Assembly: GCF_003598715.1 (NCBI RefSeq)
Contig: NZ_QZFU01000045.1
Location: 310,001-374,000 of the forward strand
Length of the DNA stretch: 64,000 bases
Reading direction: 5' to 3'
Origin: Nocardia panacis
GTDB lineage: Bacteria; Actinomycetota; Actinomycetes; Mycobacteriales; Mycobacteriaceae
The number at the start of each line of letters is the position of its first letter. Positions within the stretch are counted from its first letter, which is position 1. The translations under genes were made by a program, and so were the position numbers. Shown piece by piece: positions 1 to 8,767 of this stretch. A model generated the notes under the pieces. It was not told the origin of the DNA. It saw only the letters and a list, made by a program, of their open reading frames with translations, and made no database searches.

Positions 1-1
1 G

Positions 2-913
2 GCGCCGCTCGCGCTGGCGCAGCGGGCGATGGGCAGCCTGCCCAAGGAGGAGAAGTCCGAGGCGGGCAAGCGGGTCAACGCGACGCGGGCGCGCATCTCG
101 GAGGCGTTCGAATCGCGCCGGGCCGTGCTGCTCGCCGAACGCGATGCCGCGGTCCTGGTGGCCGAGACCATCGATGTCACGCTGCCCGCCCGTCGCACCG
201 CGCCGGGCGCCAGGCATCCGATCACCGTCATCTCCGAGCAGGTCGCCGACGTGTTCGTGGCCATGGGCTGGGAGGTGGCCGAGGGTCCCGAGGTGGAGAC
301 CGAGCACTTCAATTTCGACGCGCTCAACTTCCTGCCGGACCATCCGGCCCGCACCATGCAGGACACCTTCCATCTCGCGCCGGAGGGGTCGCGCCAGGTG
401 CTGCGCACCCACACCTCGCCGGTCCAGGTGCGCACCCTGCTCGAGCGCGACCTACCGATCTACGTGGTGTGCCCCGGTCGCACCTTCCGCACCGACGAGT
501 TGGACGCCACCCACACCCCGGTGTTCTCCCAGGTCGAGGGTCTGGCCGTGGACAAGGGCCTGACGATGGCGCATTTGCGCGGCACGCTCGACGCGTTCGC
601 CCGCGCGCTGTTCGGCCCGGATACCCGAACCAGGATGCGCCCCAACTACTTTCCCTTCACCGAACCCTCCGCCGAGGTCGACGTGTGGTTCCCGGACAAG
701 AAGGGCGGCGCGGGCTGGGTCGAGTGGGGCGGCTGCGGCATGGTGAATCCGAAGGTGCTCATCGCCAGCGGTGTGAACCCAGAGGTGTACAGCGGATTCG
801 CCTTCGGTATGGGGCTCGAGCGCACACTCCAGTTCCGCAATGGCATCCCGGATATGCGCGATATCGTCGAGGGCGACGTGCGCTTCACGCTGCCCTTCGG
901 CATCCGGTCCTGA
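2..913 (+). CDS. pheS: Phenylalanine--tRNA ligase alpha subunit (5' truncated by window edge)
   Basis: Catalytic alpha subunit of the cytosolic (alpha-beta)2 enzyme that charges tRNA-Phe. The reading frame is open from base 2, so the N-terminal tRNA-binding coiled coil is only partly present and the true start lies outside the window. The class II catalytic core is complete: FNFDALNFLPDHPARTMQDT (motif 1 region), RTHTSPVQVRTL, then PGRTFRTDELDATHTPVFSQ (motif 2) and, near the end, GFAFGMGLERTLQFRNGIPD (motif 3). It is followed after 33 nt by pheT in the usual pheST order. Identification is secure; only the 5' end is missing. Confidence 0.97.
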   Translation, partial: APLALAQRAMGSLPKEEKSEAGKRVNATRARISEAFESRRAVLLAERDAAVLVAETIDVTLPARRTAPGARHPITVISEQVADVFVAMGWEVAEGPEVETEHFNFDALNFLPDHPARTMQDTFHLAPEGSRQVLRTHTSPVQVRTLLERDLPIYVVCPGRTFRTDELDATHTPVFSQVEGLAVDKGLTMAHLRGTLDAFARALFGPDTRTRMRPNYFPFTEPSAEVDVWFPDKKGGAGWVEWGGCGMVNPKVLIASGVNPEVYSGFAFGMGLERTLQFRNGIPDMRDIVEGDVRFTLPFGIRS

Positions 914-946
914 CAACCCCCTTCCAGCGAGAGAGCGAAACGTCAA

Positions 947-3454
947 GTGCGAGTAGCGCAGTCCTGGCTGACGGAAATCATCCGGCGCACCGTGCCCGAG
1001 TGGTCGGTGACGCCGGAGGAACTCGACGCGGGCTTCGTCCGGGTCGGCCTCGAGGTCGAAGAGGTCGACAAGCTGACGCGGATCTCGGGTTCGTCCGCGC
1101 ATCCGCTGGTGGTCGGTCGGGTCGCCGAGATCACCGAACTCACCGAGTTCAAGAAGCCGATCCGCTTCTGCAAGGTGGATGTCGGCGGGCCGGAGCTGCA
1201 GGAAATCATCTGCGGCGCGCGGAATTTCGCCGTCGGTGATCTGGTGGTCGTGGTGCTGCCCGGCGGTGTGCTGCCCGGCGGATTCGAGATCACCTCGCGC
1301 AAGACCTACGGGCACGTCTCCAACGGCATGATCTGCTCGGTCGCCGAACTCGGTATCGGCAAGGATCATTCGGGCATCCTGGTGCTGGAACCGGGCCTGG
1401 CCGAGCCGGGCGCCGACGCCAATGAGCTACTCGGACTCGACGATACGGTCATCGAGCTGAATATCACCCCGGACCGGGGCTACTGCTTCTCCGTGCGCGG
1501 CCTGGCCCGCGAGTTGGCCTGCGGCTTCGACCTCGAATACGCCGACCCCGCCGTGCGCGATCGGGCGCTGCCCGCCCCGGCGGGCGAGGCGTGGCCGGTG
1601 CGGGTCGACGCGGAGTCCGGCTGCACCCGGTTCGGCGTGCGGCGGGTCACCGGCATCGATCCGATGGCGGTGAGCCCGCTGTGGTTGCAGCGGCGGCTGC
1701 TGCTGTCGGGAGTGCGGCCGATCTCGCCCGCCGTCGATGTCACCAACTACGTCATGCTCGAACTGGGGCAGCCGCTGCACGCCTTCGACGCTTCGAAGCT
1801 GAATGGCGGACTCATGGTGCGCCGGGCGCATACCGGCGAGACGCTGCGCACCCTGGACGAGGCCGAGCGGGTGCTCGATGCCGAGGATGTGGTGATCGCC
1901 GACGACTCCGGTGTCATCTCGCTGGCCGGTGTCATGGGTGGCGCGAGCACCGAGGTCGGTCCGGAGTCGACCGATATCGTGCTCGAGGCGGCGGTGTGGA
2001 ATCCGCTGCTGGTATATCGGACCGCGGGGCGGCACCGGCTGGTCTCCGAGGCGGGCAAGCGCTACGAGCGGGTCGTCGATCCCGAGATCAACCTCGCCGC
2101 CCTCGATCGCGCCGCCGCGCTGCTGGCCGAAATCGCCGGTGGCACTGTGGAATCCGCACTCACCGATATTCGGCTGCCGCTGCCCGCCACCGAGCCGATC
2201 CGCATCGATCTGGATCTGGCCGACAGGGTCGCCGGGGTCACCTACCCCACCGGCACCTCCGCGCGCAGGCTGGCGCAGATCGGCTGCCAGGTGCAGATCG
2301 GGGTGAACGAGGCGACCGGACACGGTCAGCTGGTGGTCACCCCGCCGAGTTGGCGACCCGATCTGGCCCAGCCCGCCGACCTCGTGGAAGAGGTGCTGCG
2401 ACTCGAGGGACTGGAGCGGATCCCGTCGGTGCTGCCCGCCGCGCCCGCCGGACGCGGGCTGACCCCGACCCAGCGCCGTCGTCGCGCGGTGAGTCGGGCG
2501 CTGGCCTTCGCGGGCGCGGTCGAGGTGCCCGCGCCGATCTTCCTGCCCGCGGGCGTCTTCGACGCGTGGGGTCTGGACGCCGACGACCCGCGCCGCGAGA
2601 CCGCCGAGGTGCTCAACCCGCTCGACGCCGAACGCCCCGAACTGGCCACCACCCTGCTTCCCGGTCTACTGGAGGTGGCGCAGCGCAATATCTCGCGCGG
2701 CGTCCGCGATCTGACCCTCTACGGGATCGCCCAGGTCGTGCTGCCCGGACCCGGCACCCGCCCGGTGGCGGCACTGCCTGTCGATCGCCGCCCGACCGAC
2801 GCCCAGATCGCCGAACTGCTCGATTCGCTGCCCGCCCAGCCCGTGCGGGTCGGCGCGGTGCTGACCGGTCGGCGCGAACCGCGCGGCCCGTGGGGTCCGG
2901 GCCGCCAGGCCGAGGCGTCCGACGCCTTCGCCCTCGCCGACGCCATCGGCGATGCGGCCGGTGTCGTCATCGAGCGCCGGGCCGGGGCCTATCTGCCCTG
3001 GCATCCGGGCCGCTGCGCGGAACTGCTGGTCGACGGCGTGGTCATCGGGCACGCGGGCGAACTGCATCCCGCCGTGCTCGAGCGCTCGGGCCTGCCGCCG
3101 CGCACCTGCGCGCTTGAACTCGACCTCGACGCCCTGCCCCTGCGCGAATCCCGCCCGGTGCCAACGGTTTCCCCGTTCCCGGCGGTATTGCAGGACGTCT
3201 CGGTGAGCGTCCCGAAGACGGTTCCCGCCGCGTCGGTCGAGACGGCGCTGCGCTCGGGCGGCGGCACGCTGCTGGAGGACATCGCCCTGTTCGACGTATA
3301 CGAGGGCGCCCAGGCGGGCGAGGGCCGCAAATCCCTCACCTACGCCCTGCGCTTCCGCGCCCCCGACCGCACCCTCACCGAGGACGAGGCCAGTGCTGCC
3401 CGCGACGCGGCGGTCGCCGCGGCCGCGGAATCCGTTGGGGCCGCGCTGCGCTGA
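947..3454 (+). CDS. pheT: Phenylalanine--tRNA ligase beta subunit
   Basis: Beta subunit (835 aa) of phenylalanyl-tRNA synthetase, carrying tRNA recognition and editing. The GTG start at 947 follows a purine-rich GAGAGCGAAA. Visible order: N-terminal RVAQSWLTEI, the EMAP/tRNA-binding-like B2 region (about 40-150) with EIICGARNFAVGD, the B3/B4 editing core (about 210-400), the B5 domain (about 405-480), the catalytic-like module, and a C-terminal FDX-ACB anticodon-binding domain (last 95 residues, starting VPTVSPFPAVLQDVSV). The length is normal for the bacterial family. In Mycobacterium, argC lies close downstream of pheT; here about 25 kb of other genes intervene. Confidence 0.97.
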   Translation: MRVAQSWLTEIIRRTVPEWSVTPEELDAGFVRVGLEVEEVDKLTRISGSSAHPLVVGRVAEITELTEFKKPIRFCKVDVGGPELQEIICGARNFAVGDLVVVVLPGGVLPGGFEITSRKTYGHVSNGMICSVAELGIGKDHSGILVLEPGLAEPGADANELLGLDDTVIELNITPDRGYCFSVRGLARELACGFDLEYADPAVRDRALPAPAGEAWPVRVDAESGCTRFGVRRVTGIDPMAVSPLWLQRRLLLSGVRPISPAVDVTNYVMLELGQPLHAFDASKLNGGLMVRRAHTGETLRTLDEAERVLDAEDVVIADDSGVISLAGVMGGASTEVGPESTDIVLEAAVWNPLLVYRTAGRHRLVSEAGKRYERVVDPEINLAALDRAAALLAEIAGGTVESALTDIRLPLPATEPIRIDLDLADRVAGVTYPTGTSARRLAQIGCQVQIGVNEATGHGQLVVTPPSWRPDLAQPADLVEEVLRLEGLERIPSVLPAAPAGRGLTPTQRRRRAVSRALAFAGAVEVPAPIFLPAGVFDAWGLDADDPRRETAEVLNPLDAERPELATTLLPGLLEVAQRNISRGVRDLTLYGIAQVVLPGPGTRPVAALPVDRRPTDAQIAELLDSLPAQPVRVGAVLTGRREPRGPWGPGRQAEASDAFALADAIGDAAGVVIERRAGAYLPWHPGRCAELLVDGVVIGHAGELHPAVLERSGLPPRTCALELDLDALPLRESRPVPTVSPFPAVLQDVSVSVPKTVPAASVETALRSGGGTLLEDIALFDVYEGAQAGEGRKSLTYALRFRAPDRTLTEDEASAARDAAVAAAAESVGAALR

Positions 3455-3773
3455 GTCGCCGATCCACGGCGATTCCCTGAGAGATATCGCGGTGCAAATG
3501 TTTTCGGTGTGGCTGTGGGCGGGTATCGCCGCGTCCACAGCCACCGGATGCCCGTGCGTCGGGTGGTGTCGCGACAGCACCCGCCGCACCGGTTCTTCTC
3601 TGCCGCGCTGGAATCTTCGGCGGCGCAAGGACGAGTCCACGCGACGCGCCGTGGAAACTCGCTTTCGAGGGCTCTTTACGAGTTCGGGCGCTGTACTGTG
3701 TCGTTGACTCTGGCGGCTCGAAGTGGGGGTGTTGACAGGTGTTTTCGCTCTGCCTGCATGGGGATGATGGCGG
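3455..3773. other. Gene-free stretch after pheT
   Basis: 319 bp with no convincing gene. Short open frames here have no ribosome site or recognisable product. It holds a near-perfect 24-bp palindrome (separate entry) and a TTGACA at 3732-3737, which could be a -35 element for the gene at 3774, but no good -10 follows at 17 bp. Confidence 0.5.
3560..3583. terminator. Near-perfect 24-bp palindrome, possible pheST terminator or operator
   Basis: CGGGTG-G-TGTCGCGACA-G-CACCCG: the two arms match at every position except the single central G/G mismatch in each half. It lies 106 bp after the pheT stop. There is no T tract, so an intrinsic terminator of the actinobacterial hairpin-only type and a protein operator are both possible. 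Confidence 0.4.
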
Positions 3774-5594
3774 ATGACCAGCCCCTACAATTCGGTGTCG
3801 GTAAATCCGGCCGTGTACTACGGGGCGGCACAAAAGCTGATCTCCTTGACCGAGGAGATCAATACCGCTGTCGGGCGGGACCTGCTGCCCTGGCCGTCCT
3901 ATCCGGGAATGGGTGGCGACTATCCGGCGGTGCGGGCCTGGAATACCGCCTGCCACAAGCTCGCCGGTGCGGTGCGCACCGCGATCGTGGCGTACGCGGG
4001 GGCGCTCGCGCACTTCGGTGACGTCCTGAACATCTGCGGATACAACTGGGGCACAGCCGAATACAACGCCACGATCGGTGCGAAAGGCGCACCACCGGCC
4101 CTGCCCCCTCGCGCCGCTGTCACGCCGATGGGTGATGCCGGGTTCCCGCCGATGCCGGATCCGAAGGGTGACAATGGCGCGGGTCTGGTGATCCGGGGTG
4201 CCGGGACTGTGGAGACGTGGGAGGGTGCGCCGAATGGGCGTGCCGACGCCCTCGACGCGGCCGCGACCGCATGGACCGCCTTCTCCCGCAGCCATGAACT
4301 CGACAATGCCGCAACGATACTGCGGGGTATTCGTGATTCCTTCGAAGTGATCCACGCTCCGGAGGTGCCCGATATCAAGGAGGCGCTCGATGTTCTGGCC
4401 GGCGGGGCCGACGGCATCCGCGACGGCGCCGCCATGCTGGCCACCGAACTGCGCAACCATCACGATGGTCTCCTCGACGCTCGTCAGCGGCTGTCCGCCA
4501 CCGCGCCTGCTGCCTTCACCCGCCATCCCGGTGCGGTGAGCACCACGGTGGACAACACAGTGGTGCGGGTATCGGTCGACGCGGAACTCAGCGGTGACGA
4601 TGTTCGCGCCGCGTACAGTCACTTCACCACAGCTGCGTCGAATACGAGCCTGTTCGACTATTTGGCGCACTGCGCGGATCGTGATGGGTTTCGCGGAGTC
4701 GTCGGCGCTGATGTGCTGAAATACGTGCCACAGCTGCGGGCGTTGAAAGAGTTGCCGCTGACGACGGTGTCGGGGGATCCGAGGGCCAATGTCGACAGCC
4801 TCGAACGCCGGGACAATGACGGCAAGCCGGTATCGACCATGGATGTCATCGCGACTTGGGAAGCGCCACAGGCAGCTTTGACGGCCGTCGATCCGAATGC
4901 TCTGGACAAGTACGGCCCGCTGGTGAAGAACTGGGCGATGCTGGCCGTGAAGTACGGGAATGAGGCCGGTGTCGATCCTCGAATGGTGCTGGCAATGGCA
5001 TTGCAGGAGGGTGCGCCGTTGCGCACGGGCTATCCGAGGGATGGGGTGACGTTGCCGCAGGCATTGTCGGATCCGGGGTCCTTTCACCCCGATCCGAAAG
5101 GTCCGCAGGCGGGCGTGATGTATGACGAGTTGCGGTTGAATTCCGGTCGATTGGGTGCCAGCAAGCATGGGAGGCCGATATTCAACTATGACGGACCCGG
5201 TAATTCGATTGGGCTGACGAATATGAAGGAGGATCCATTCAATGAGATCGCGACAAGGTATCAGGATAAATTCTCCGGGCAGAGTTGGTCGGATCTGGCT
5301 GGTAATGATGACCTGGCGATGAAGGCGGCTGCCTATAACCTGAAGATGTTGAATGAGGAAGCCGCCTCCCACGCGGAGTCCCGGGTTAAGGCAGGTCAGC
5401 CTTTGGATCAGTTCTTGGGTTCCGGCTACAACGCTGGAGGACTGGTTGGCCGCTCCGAACAGGTAGCACGCGGTGTGGACTCTTTCCGTGATGGGAGCGA
5501 TGGTGGCAACAATGAGGTGGAGCATGGGCGTAGTTCGGTGAGTTTGGTGGCTCTGGCAAACCAGATCCTGTGCGGTAGTGGGGCCTACCGGTGA
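3774..5594 (+). CDS. ESX/WXG100-like protein with C-terminal lysozyme-like (SLT-type) domain
   Basis: 606 aa, no classical signal peptide. Residues 1-105 are a helical segment ending GYNWGTAEYNATIG, like the WXG100/ESX-related proteins of nocardiae; a second helical region spans about 150-300. The last 230 residues follow the soluble lytic transglycosylase pattern: GVDPRMVLAMALQEGA (candidate catalytic Glu412), NSIGLTNMKEDPF (matching the usual GLMQ-P-T block), DDLAMKAAAYNLKML, and GSGYNAGG (Tyr552, Asn553). I infer a type VII-exported cell-wall hydrolase or effector. It overlaps the next gene by 4 bp. The 3' third (from about 4900) is visibly richer in A+T than the neighbours, which suggests recent acquisition. 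Domain assignment is by motif only. Confidence 0.65.
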   Translation: MTSPYNSVSVNPAVYYGAAQKLISLTEEINTAVGRDLLPWPSYPGMGGDYPAVRAWNTACHKLAGAVRTAIVAYAGALAHFGDVLNICGYNWGTAEYNATIGAKGAPPALPPRAAVTPMGDAGFPPMPDPKGDNGAGLVIRGAGTVETWEGAPNGRADALDAAATAWTAFSRSHELDNAATILRGIRDSFEVIHAPEVPDIKEALDVLAGGADGIRDGAAMLATELRNHHDGLLDARQRLSATAPAAFTRHPGAVSTTVDNTVVRVSVDAELSGDDVRAAYSHFTTAASNTSLFDYLAHCADRDGFRGVVGADVLKYVPQLRALKELPLTTVSGDPRANVDSLERRDNDGKPVSTMDVIATWEAPQAALTAVDPNALDKYGPLVKNWAMLAVKYGNEAGVDPRMVLAMALQEGAPLRTGYPRDGVTLPQALSDPGSFHPDPKGPQAGVMYDELRLNSGRLGASKHGRPIFNYDGPGNSIGLTNMKEDPFNEIATRYQDKFSGQSWSDLAGNDDLAMKAAAYNLKMLNEEAASHAESRVKAGQPLDQFLGSGYNAGGLVGRSEQVARGVDSFRDGSDGGNNEVEHGRSSVSLVALANQILCGSGAYR

Positions 5595-6142
5595 TGAGGA
5601 ACTTGTTCGGCAGTAGGCGACTGCGTCGATGGATGCTTTGCATGATTGTCTTTCTTGTTCTCGGGGGGCTCGTGACCTATGGAATCCATTGGTTTCAGAG
5701 TTGGCGACATCAACCGACCGAGGCGAGGCGGCTTGCGGAAGCGGCCTCGGTGGTCGGATTTGTACGTACGGCGATTATCGATGTGTCGGATGGCGACAAT
5801 CCACCCCATGCAACGGCATTTTTCATTGGTCCGGCGCCGAAGCCTGATGCGTTGGCAGTGGTTTCGGTGCCGACGATCAAATTGTCTCCGTTGGAGCCGC
5901 CGCCGTACATGTCGGAGTTGGAAAAGAAGAAGTATGATGATAGCGATTTCGCTGTTGCGTATGGGAAACGCCCGGATGGATGCGGGGCCGGTGTGGCATT
6001 CATATCGAATCCGAAGCAGTGGGAGTACAGTCTTCGAGGTCAGCACATGATAGAGGTGATATCGCCCGAGCAGATCGAGTCGGTGCGGCGAGGGGCCTCG
6101 GTATTCATGGAATTGGCCATCGGAAATTGTGGGTGGCAATAG
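5591..6142 (+). CDS. Small membrane-anchored protein, partner of the ESX/SLT protein
   Basis: 183 aa, not recognised. The GTG start at 5591 overlaps the upstream stop (GTGA); ATG 5594 is an alternative. The N-terminus is basic (RRLRRW), then one hydrophobic span (about 15-35, CMIVFLVLGGLVTYGIHWF), then a 145-residue extracytoplasmic domain with two cysteines (CGAG near 137 and C181) that could form a disulfide. Codon use is AT-richer than the surroundings. Position directly behind a putative exported hydrolase suggests an immunity or accessory protein, but nothing in the sequence proves this. Confidence 0.6.
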   Translation: MMRNLFGSRRLRRWMLCMIVFLVLGGLVTYGIHWFQSWRHQPTEARRLAEAASVVGFVRTAIIDVSDGDNPPHATAFFIGPAPKPDALAVVSVPTIKLSPLEPPPYMSELEKKKYDDSDFAVAYGKRPDGCGAGVAFISNPKQWEYSLRGQHMIEVISPEQIESVRRGASVFMELAIGNCGWQ

Positions 6143-6182
6143 CGACATGCCCGCCTGCGCATCCTCGCGCTAAGGTAACCCC

Positions 6183-6959
6183 ATGTGGCATCCAGCTCGA
6201 CCGATTCTGCATTCGCTCACCTATCTCCCCGGTCGGACGATCGCACAGGATCCTTCGGTGCTGGGGCTCGAGTTTCATGCCGTGACCTCGCGCACCGAGG
6301 ATGGGGAGACGGTATCCGGGTGGTTTCTGCCCGCCTCGCGGACCGGGCGGAATCCGGTGGGGCACATTCTGTTCGCGCATGGCAATGCCGGGAATATCGG
6401 GGATCGGATCCCGGTGTACGCGCTGCTGGTGGCGGCCGGATTCGATGTGCTCGCCTTCGACTATCGGGGTTACGGTCGCAGTACGGGGCGGCCGACCGAG
6501 GCGGGTACCTATCTGGATTCCCGCGCGGCACTGCGGGCGCTGCGCGAGCGACCCGGTGTCGATCCGAACCGCATTGTGTACCTGGGCAAGTCGCTGGGGG
6601 GCGGGGTGATGGTGGAATTGGCCCGCGCCGTGCCGCCTGCCGCGCTGGTGCTGATGTCCACCTTCACCGGTCTGCGCGACGCGGCGCGATCCATCTACCC
6701 GTATCTGCCGAGTCCGCTGGTCCCGGACGCCTATCCGAGTCTGCGCCGGATTCGCGATCTGCGCGCACCGGTGTTGATCATGCACGGTGACCGGGACGAG
6801 TTGCTGCCGCTTCGGCACGCCGAACGCCTCTACGCCGCCGCACCGGAACCCAAGCGGCTGGCCATCTTTCCCGGCGCGGGTCACAACGATCTGATCGTCA
6901 CGGCGGCGGAGCGCTGGCTCGATCTGATCCAGGAGTGGACCGCCCGCGCCTTCACCTAG
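6183..6959 (+). CDS. Alpha/beta hydrolase (ABHD13/17, Bem46-like)
   Basis: 258 aa serine hydrolase of unknown substrate. The fold is shown by LFAHGNAGNIG (oxyanion strand, residues 64-73), FDYRGYGRSTG, the nucleophile elbow GKSLGGG (Ser137), HGDRDELLP (acid Asp205) and GAGHND (His234). This is the complete triad of the family that includes Bem46 and depalmitoylase-like enzymes. A hydrophobic N-terminus (ILHSLTYLPG) may associate with the membrane. The ATG at 6183 is preceded by AAGG. It stands alone, 40 bp after the previous gene. Confidence 0.85.
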   Translation: MWHPARPILHSLTYLPGRTIAQDPSVLGLEFHAVTSRTEDGETVSGWFLPASRTGRNPVGHILFAHGNAGNIGDRIPVYALLVAAGFDVLAFDYRGYGRSTGRPTEAGTYLDSRAALRALRERPGVDPNRIVYLGKSLGGGVMVELARAVPPAALVLMSTFTGLRDAARSIYPYLPSPLVPDAYPSLRRIRDLRAPVLIMHGDRDELLPLRHAERLYAAAPEPKRLAIFPGAGHNDLIVTAAERWLDLIQEWTARAFT

Positions 6960-7071
6960 GGCGCTGTCGGCGAAGCTGTCCGCAGACCTGCGTATGGCCG
7001 GAGCGAAGGCGGAGCTACGCCTATCCCGGCCGTCGGACCTGGACAAATATGGCGCTGCGTAGCCTGGGTTC

Positions 7072-7152
7072 ATGAGCGAACGTAGTGAGCGAGTCATAGT
7101 GCGGCGCGCGTCGCGCATGCCGGTGCCGAGCGTCAGCGCGGCGCGGGCATGA
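7072..7152 (+). repeat. SERSER-type dispersed repeat / 26-codon leader frame
   Basis: Starts ATGAGCGAACGTAGTGAGCG, containing the direct repeat GAGCGA-N8-GAGCGA, and reads as a 26-residue frame (MSERSERVIVRRASRMPVPS...) whose TGA overlaps the ATG of the next gene. From general knowledge, near-identical GAGCGAACG-AGTGAGCGA segments recur before and inside genes of Nocardia, Rhodococcus and Gordonia, so I read it as a copy of that small dispersed element rather than a peptide gene. I saw no second copy in this window. Confidence 0.45.
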
Positions 7153-7637
7153 GCGATCACGAGATCGCCGCGAGCCTGGCCGCGCTGCCCGACGCCGAAC
7201 TGGCGGCGGTGCTCTTCGCCGCGACCGCGGGCCGCCCGGCGTTCTGGCCGGTGCGTGCCGCGCTGAACGATTTGGCGGGTGTCCTGGGCCATGTCGTCTC
7301 GGGCGAGATTGTGAGTCCCGCCACCGAACCCACCTACGCGGCCGAAACGAGCCCGGAGCCTTCGGTATCCGGGCAGGTCGACGCGGTGCCGTCGCCGATA
7401 CCGGCCGCCGGTATTCCGTCGGTCGCCGATCTCGGCGGGTATTCGCCGGGCGGTGTCCCTACTTTCGAGTCAGTTCGCGATAAGGTCGAGCGGCGCTTCG
7501 GTACGGCGCAGGGGATGGGCGAACTCGATCGCGACACCCCGGCGGGCCGCGGCGTCGACGAACAGTGGCAGGCGCGGGAGAAGGCGGCCCGCGAGCGCCT
7601 GGACCGGATCCGGAAGTCCTTGCACGGCAACGACTGA
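7149..7637 (+). CDS. Hypothetical protein
   Basis: 162 aa, not recognised. Residues 1-50 are helical and acidic (SDHEIAASLAALPDAELAAV). A Pro/Ser/Ala-rich linker follows (about 55-105). The C-terminal 50 residues are strongly charged (ESVRDKVERRFGTAQ, KAARERLDRIRKSLHGND) and likely a coiled coil. No signal peptide or membrane span. First of three short genes of unknown role between an alpha/beta hydrolase and a conservon. The ATG overlaps the stop of the preceding leader frame. Confidence 0.6.
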   Translation: MSDHEIAASLAALPDAELAAVLFAATAGRPAFWPVRAALNDLAGVLGHVVSGEIVSPATEPTYAAETSPEPSVSGQVDAVPSPIPAAGIPSVADLGGYSPGGVPTFESVRDKVERRFGTAQGMGELDRDTPAGRGVDEQWQAREKAARERLDRIRKSLHGND

Positions 7638-7679
7638 CCCGCGACTTCGGTCCGGCGCGCGCCGGAGTGCGAGGGTGGT

Positions 7680-8012
7680 GTGAGTTTGTCGATGAGCGAG
7701 CCGCGCGAGGTCCCAGCACGATTGGGCGAGCCGGACGAGATCACAGCACGATCGCGCGAGATCGCGGCACGATTGCTCGACGCTCAGGTGGCGTTCCTGC
7801 TGGCGGAGGTGAGCGGCGAGCGTCTGGCCGAGGTGGTGGCCCGCGATGTGGCCGCCGCCCTCGCGGTCGCCGAGACCATCGCGGTCCGCGAGGTCATCTC
7901 CGCCGATCAGGCCGAACAGTCGGTGGCCATCGTGCTGGATCTGAACGGCGGCAGTCCGGTATTCGCCGATATGGTCGGCGTTTTCGCCGAGGCGATCTAT
8001 GACCGCGCGTAA
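7680..8012 (+). CDS. Hypothetical protein
   Basis: 110 aa from GTG 7680 (ATG 7692 is also possible; GAGGG lies just upstream of 7680). All-helical and acidic, with an Ala/Glu/Val-rich core (EVSGERLAEVVARDVAAALAVAETIAV). No membrane span or known motif. It overlaps the next gene by 14 bp, so the two are probably translationally coupled. Function unknown. Confidence 0.6.
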   Translation: MSLSMSEPREVPARLGEPDEITARSREIAARLLDAQVAFLLAEVSGERLAEVVARDVAAALAVAETIAVREVISADQAEQSVAIVLDLNGGSPVFADMVGVFAEAIYDRA

Positions 8013-8502
8013 AGCCACGGAGAGCACCTTCCTCGGCGATATGGCGGGCAAGGGTGCGAGTTTCGCGCTCGAGCGCACCACCGGCGCGATCCGGGAGGTG
8101 CTGCGCGACGCGCCGGTGCACGAGGCCGCGATGGAGTTCTGGGATCTGCACGCCGACGAGCCGGTGAGCGGTCTGCGCGAGTATCTGTCGCGGCAGGATC
8201 TGTGTGATCTGGTGCTGCTGTGTCATGAGATCGCGGTCACCACGCGCGAGAAGGAGTTCCTGCGGGTGCTGGTGGACGAGTGCGTCGCGGTTTTCCTGGC
8301 TCGATACGGTGACTTCTCGCTGGCGGCAATGCTTCCCGAACTCGGTCTGACCGCAGACGATATCGTCGGCGAGATCCTGCGCTACGGACCCGCGGTGATC
8401 GAGGCGGCCAAGCGCGATGGTGTGCTGGCGAAGCTGATTCGCGATCAGCTCGAGCCGTTCTATTGTTCCGATGAGGTTTTGGCGATCCTCGCGACCTCCT
8501 GA
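7999..8502 (+). CDS. Hypothetical protein
   Basis: 167 aa, not recognised. Soluble and mostly helical, with two cysteines (Cys74 in DLVLLCHEIAV and Cys94 in VDECVAVFLARYGDF) and a C-terminal YCSDEVLAILATS. It shares its first 14 bp with the end of the previous gene. With its two upstream neighbours it forms a short unknown operon that stops 265 bp before the conservon; membership in that system is possible but unsupported. Confidence 0.6.
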   Translation: MTARKATESTFLGDMAGKGASFALERTTGAIREVLRDAPVHEAAMEFWDLHADEPVSGLREYLSRQDLCDLVLLCHEIAVTTREKEFLRVLVDECVAVFLARYGDFSLAAMLPELGLTADDIVGEILRYGPAVIEAAKRDGVLAKLIRDQLEPFYCSDEVLAILATS

Positions 8503-8767
8503 CCCATCCAGCAAACATTCGCCGATGAATAGCCATCCCATGGTGGGATGACTTGGGCCACAGCTGATCACGGGATCGACCAGGGTTGCTCAACCGAACC
8601 GGTCGGTAGCTACAGATTTCTCCTCGACCGAAAACTATGAACAAAGTCGTATACGAAGCCATCTCGAGTTGACGAGTGTTCGAGCGTATGGGATTTTGCT
8701 CGATGACTTCCCGTGCGCTCGTCGTGGAGCAGTCACGGCTTGGCTTTTCGGAGGAGTGGCAAGGTTG

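Noticed and set aside
3375..5525. 716-codon open frame on the minus strand opposite pheT and the ESX/SLT gene
   Set aside because: Open only because of high GC; the product is Arg/His/Ile-rich without any family pattern, and the plus-strand genes have clear motifs.
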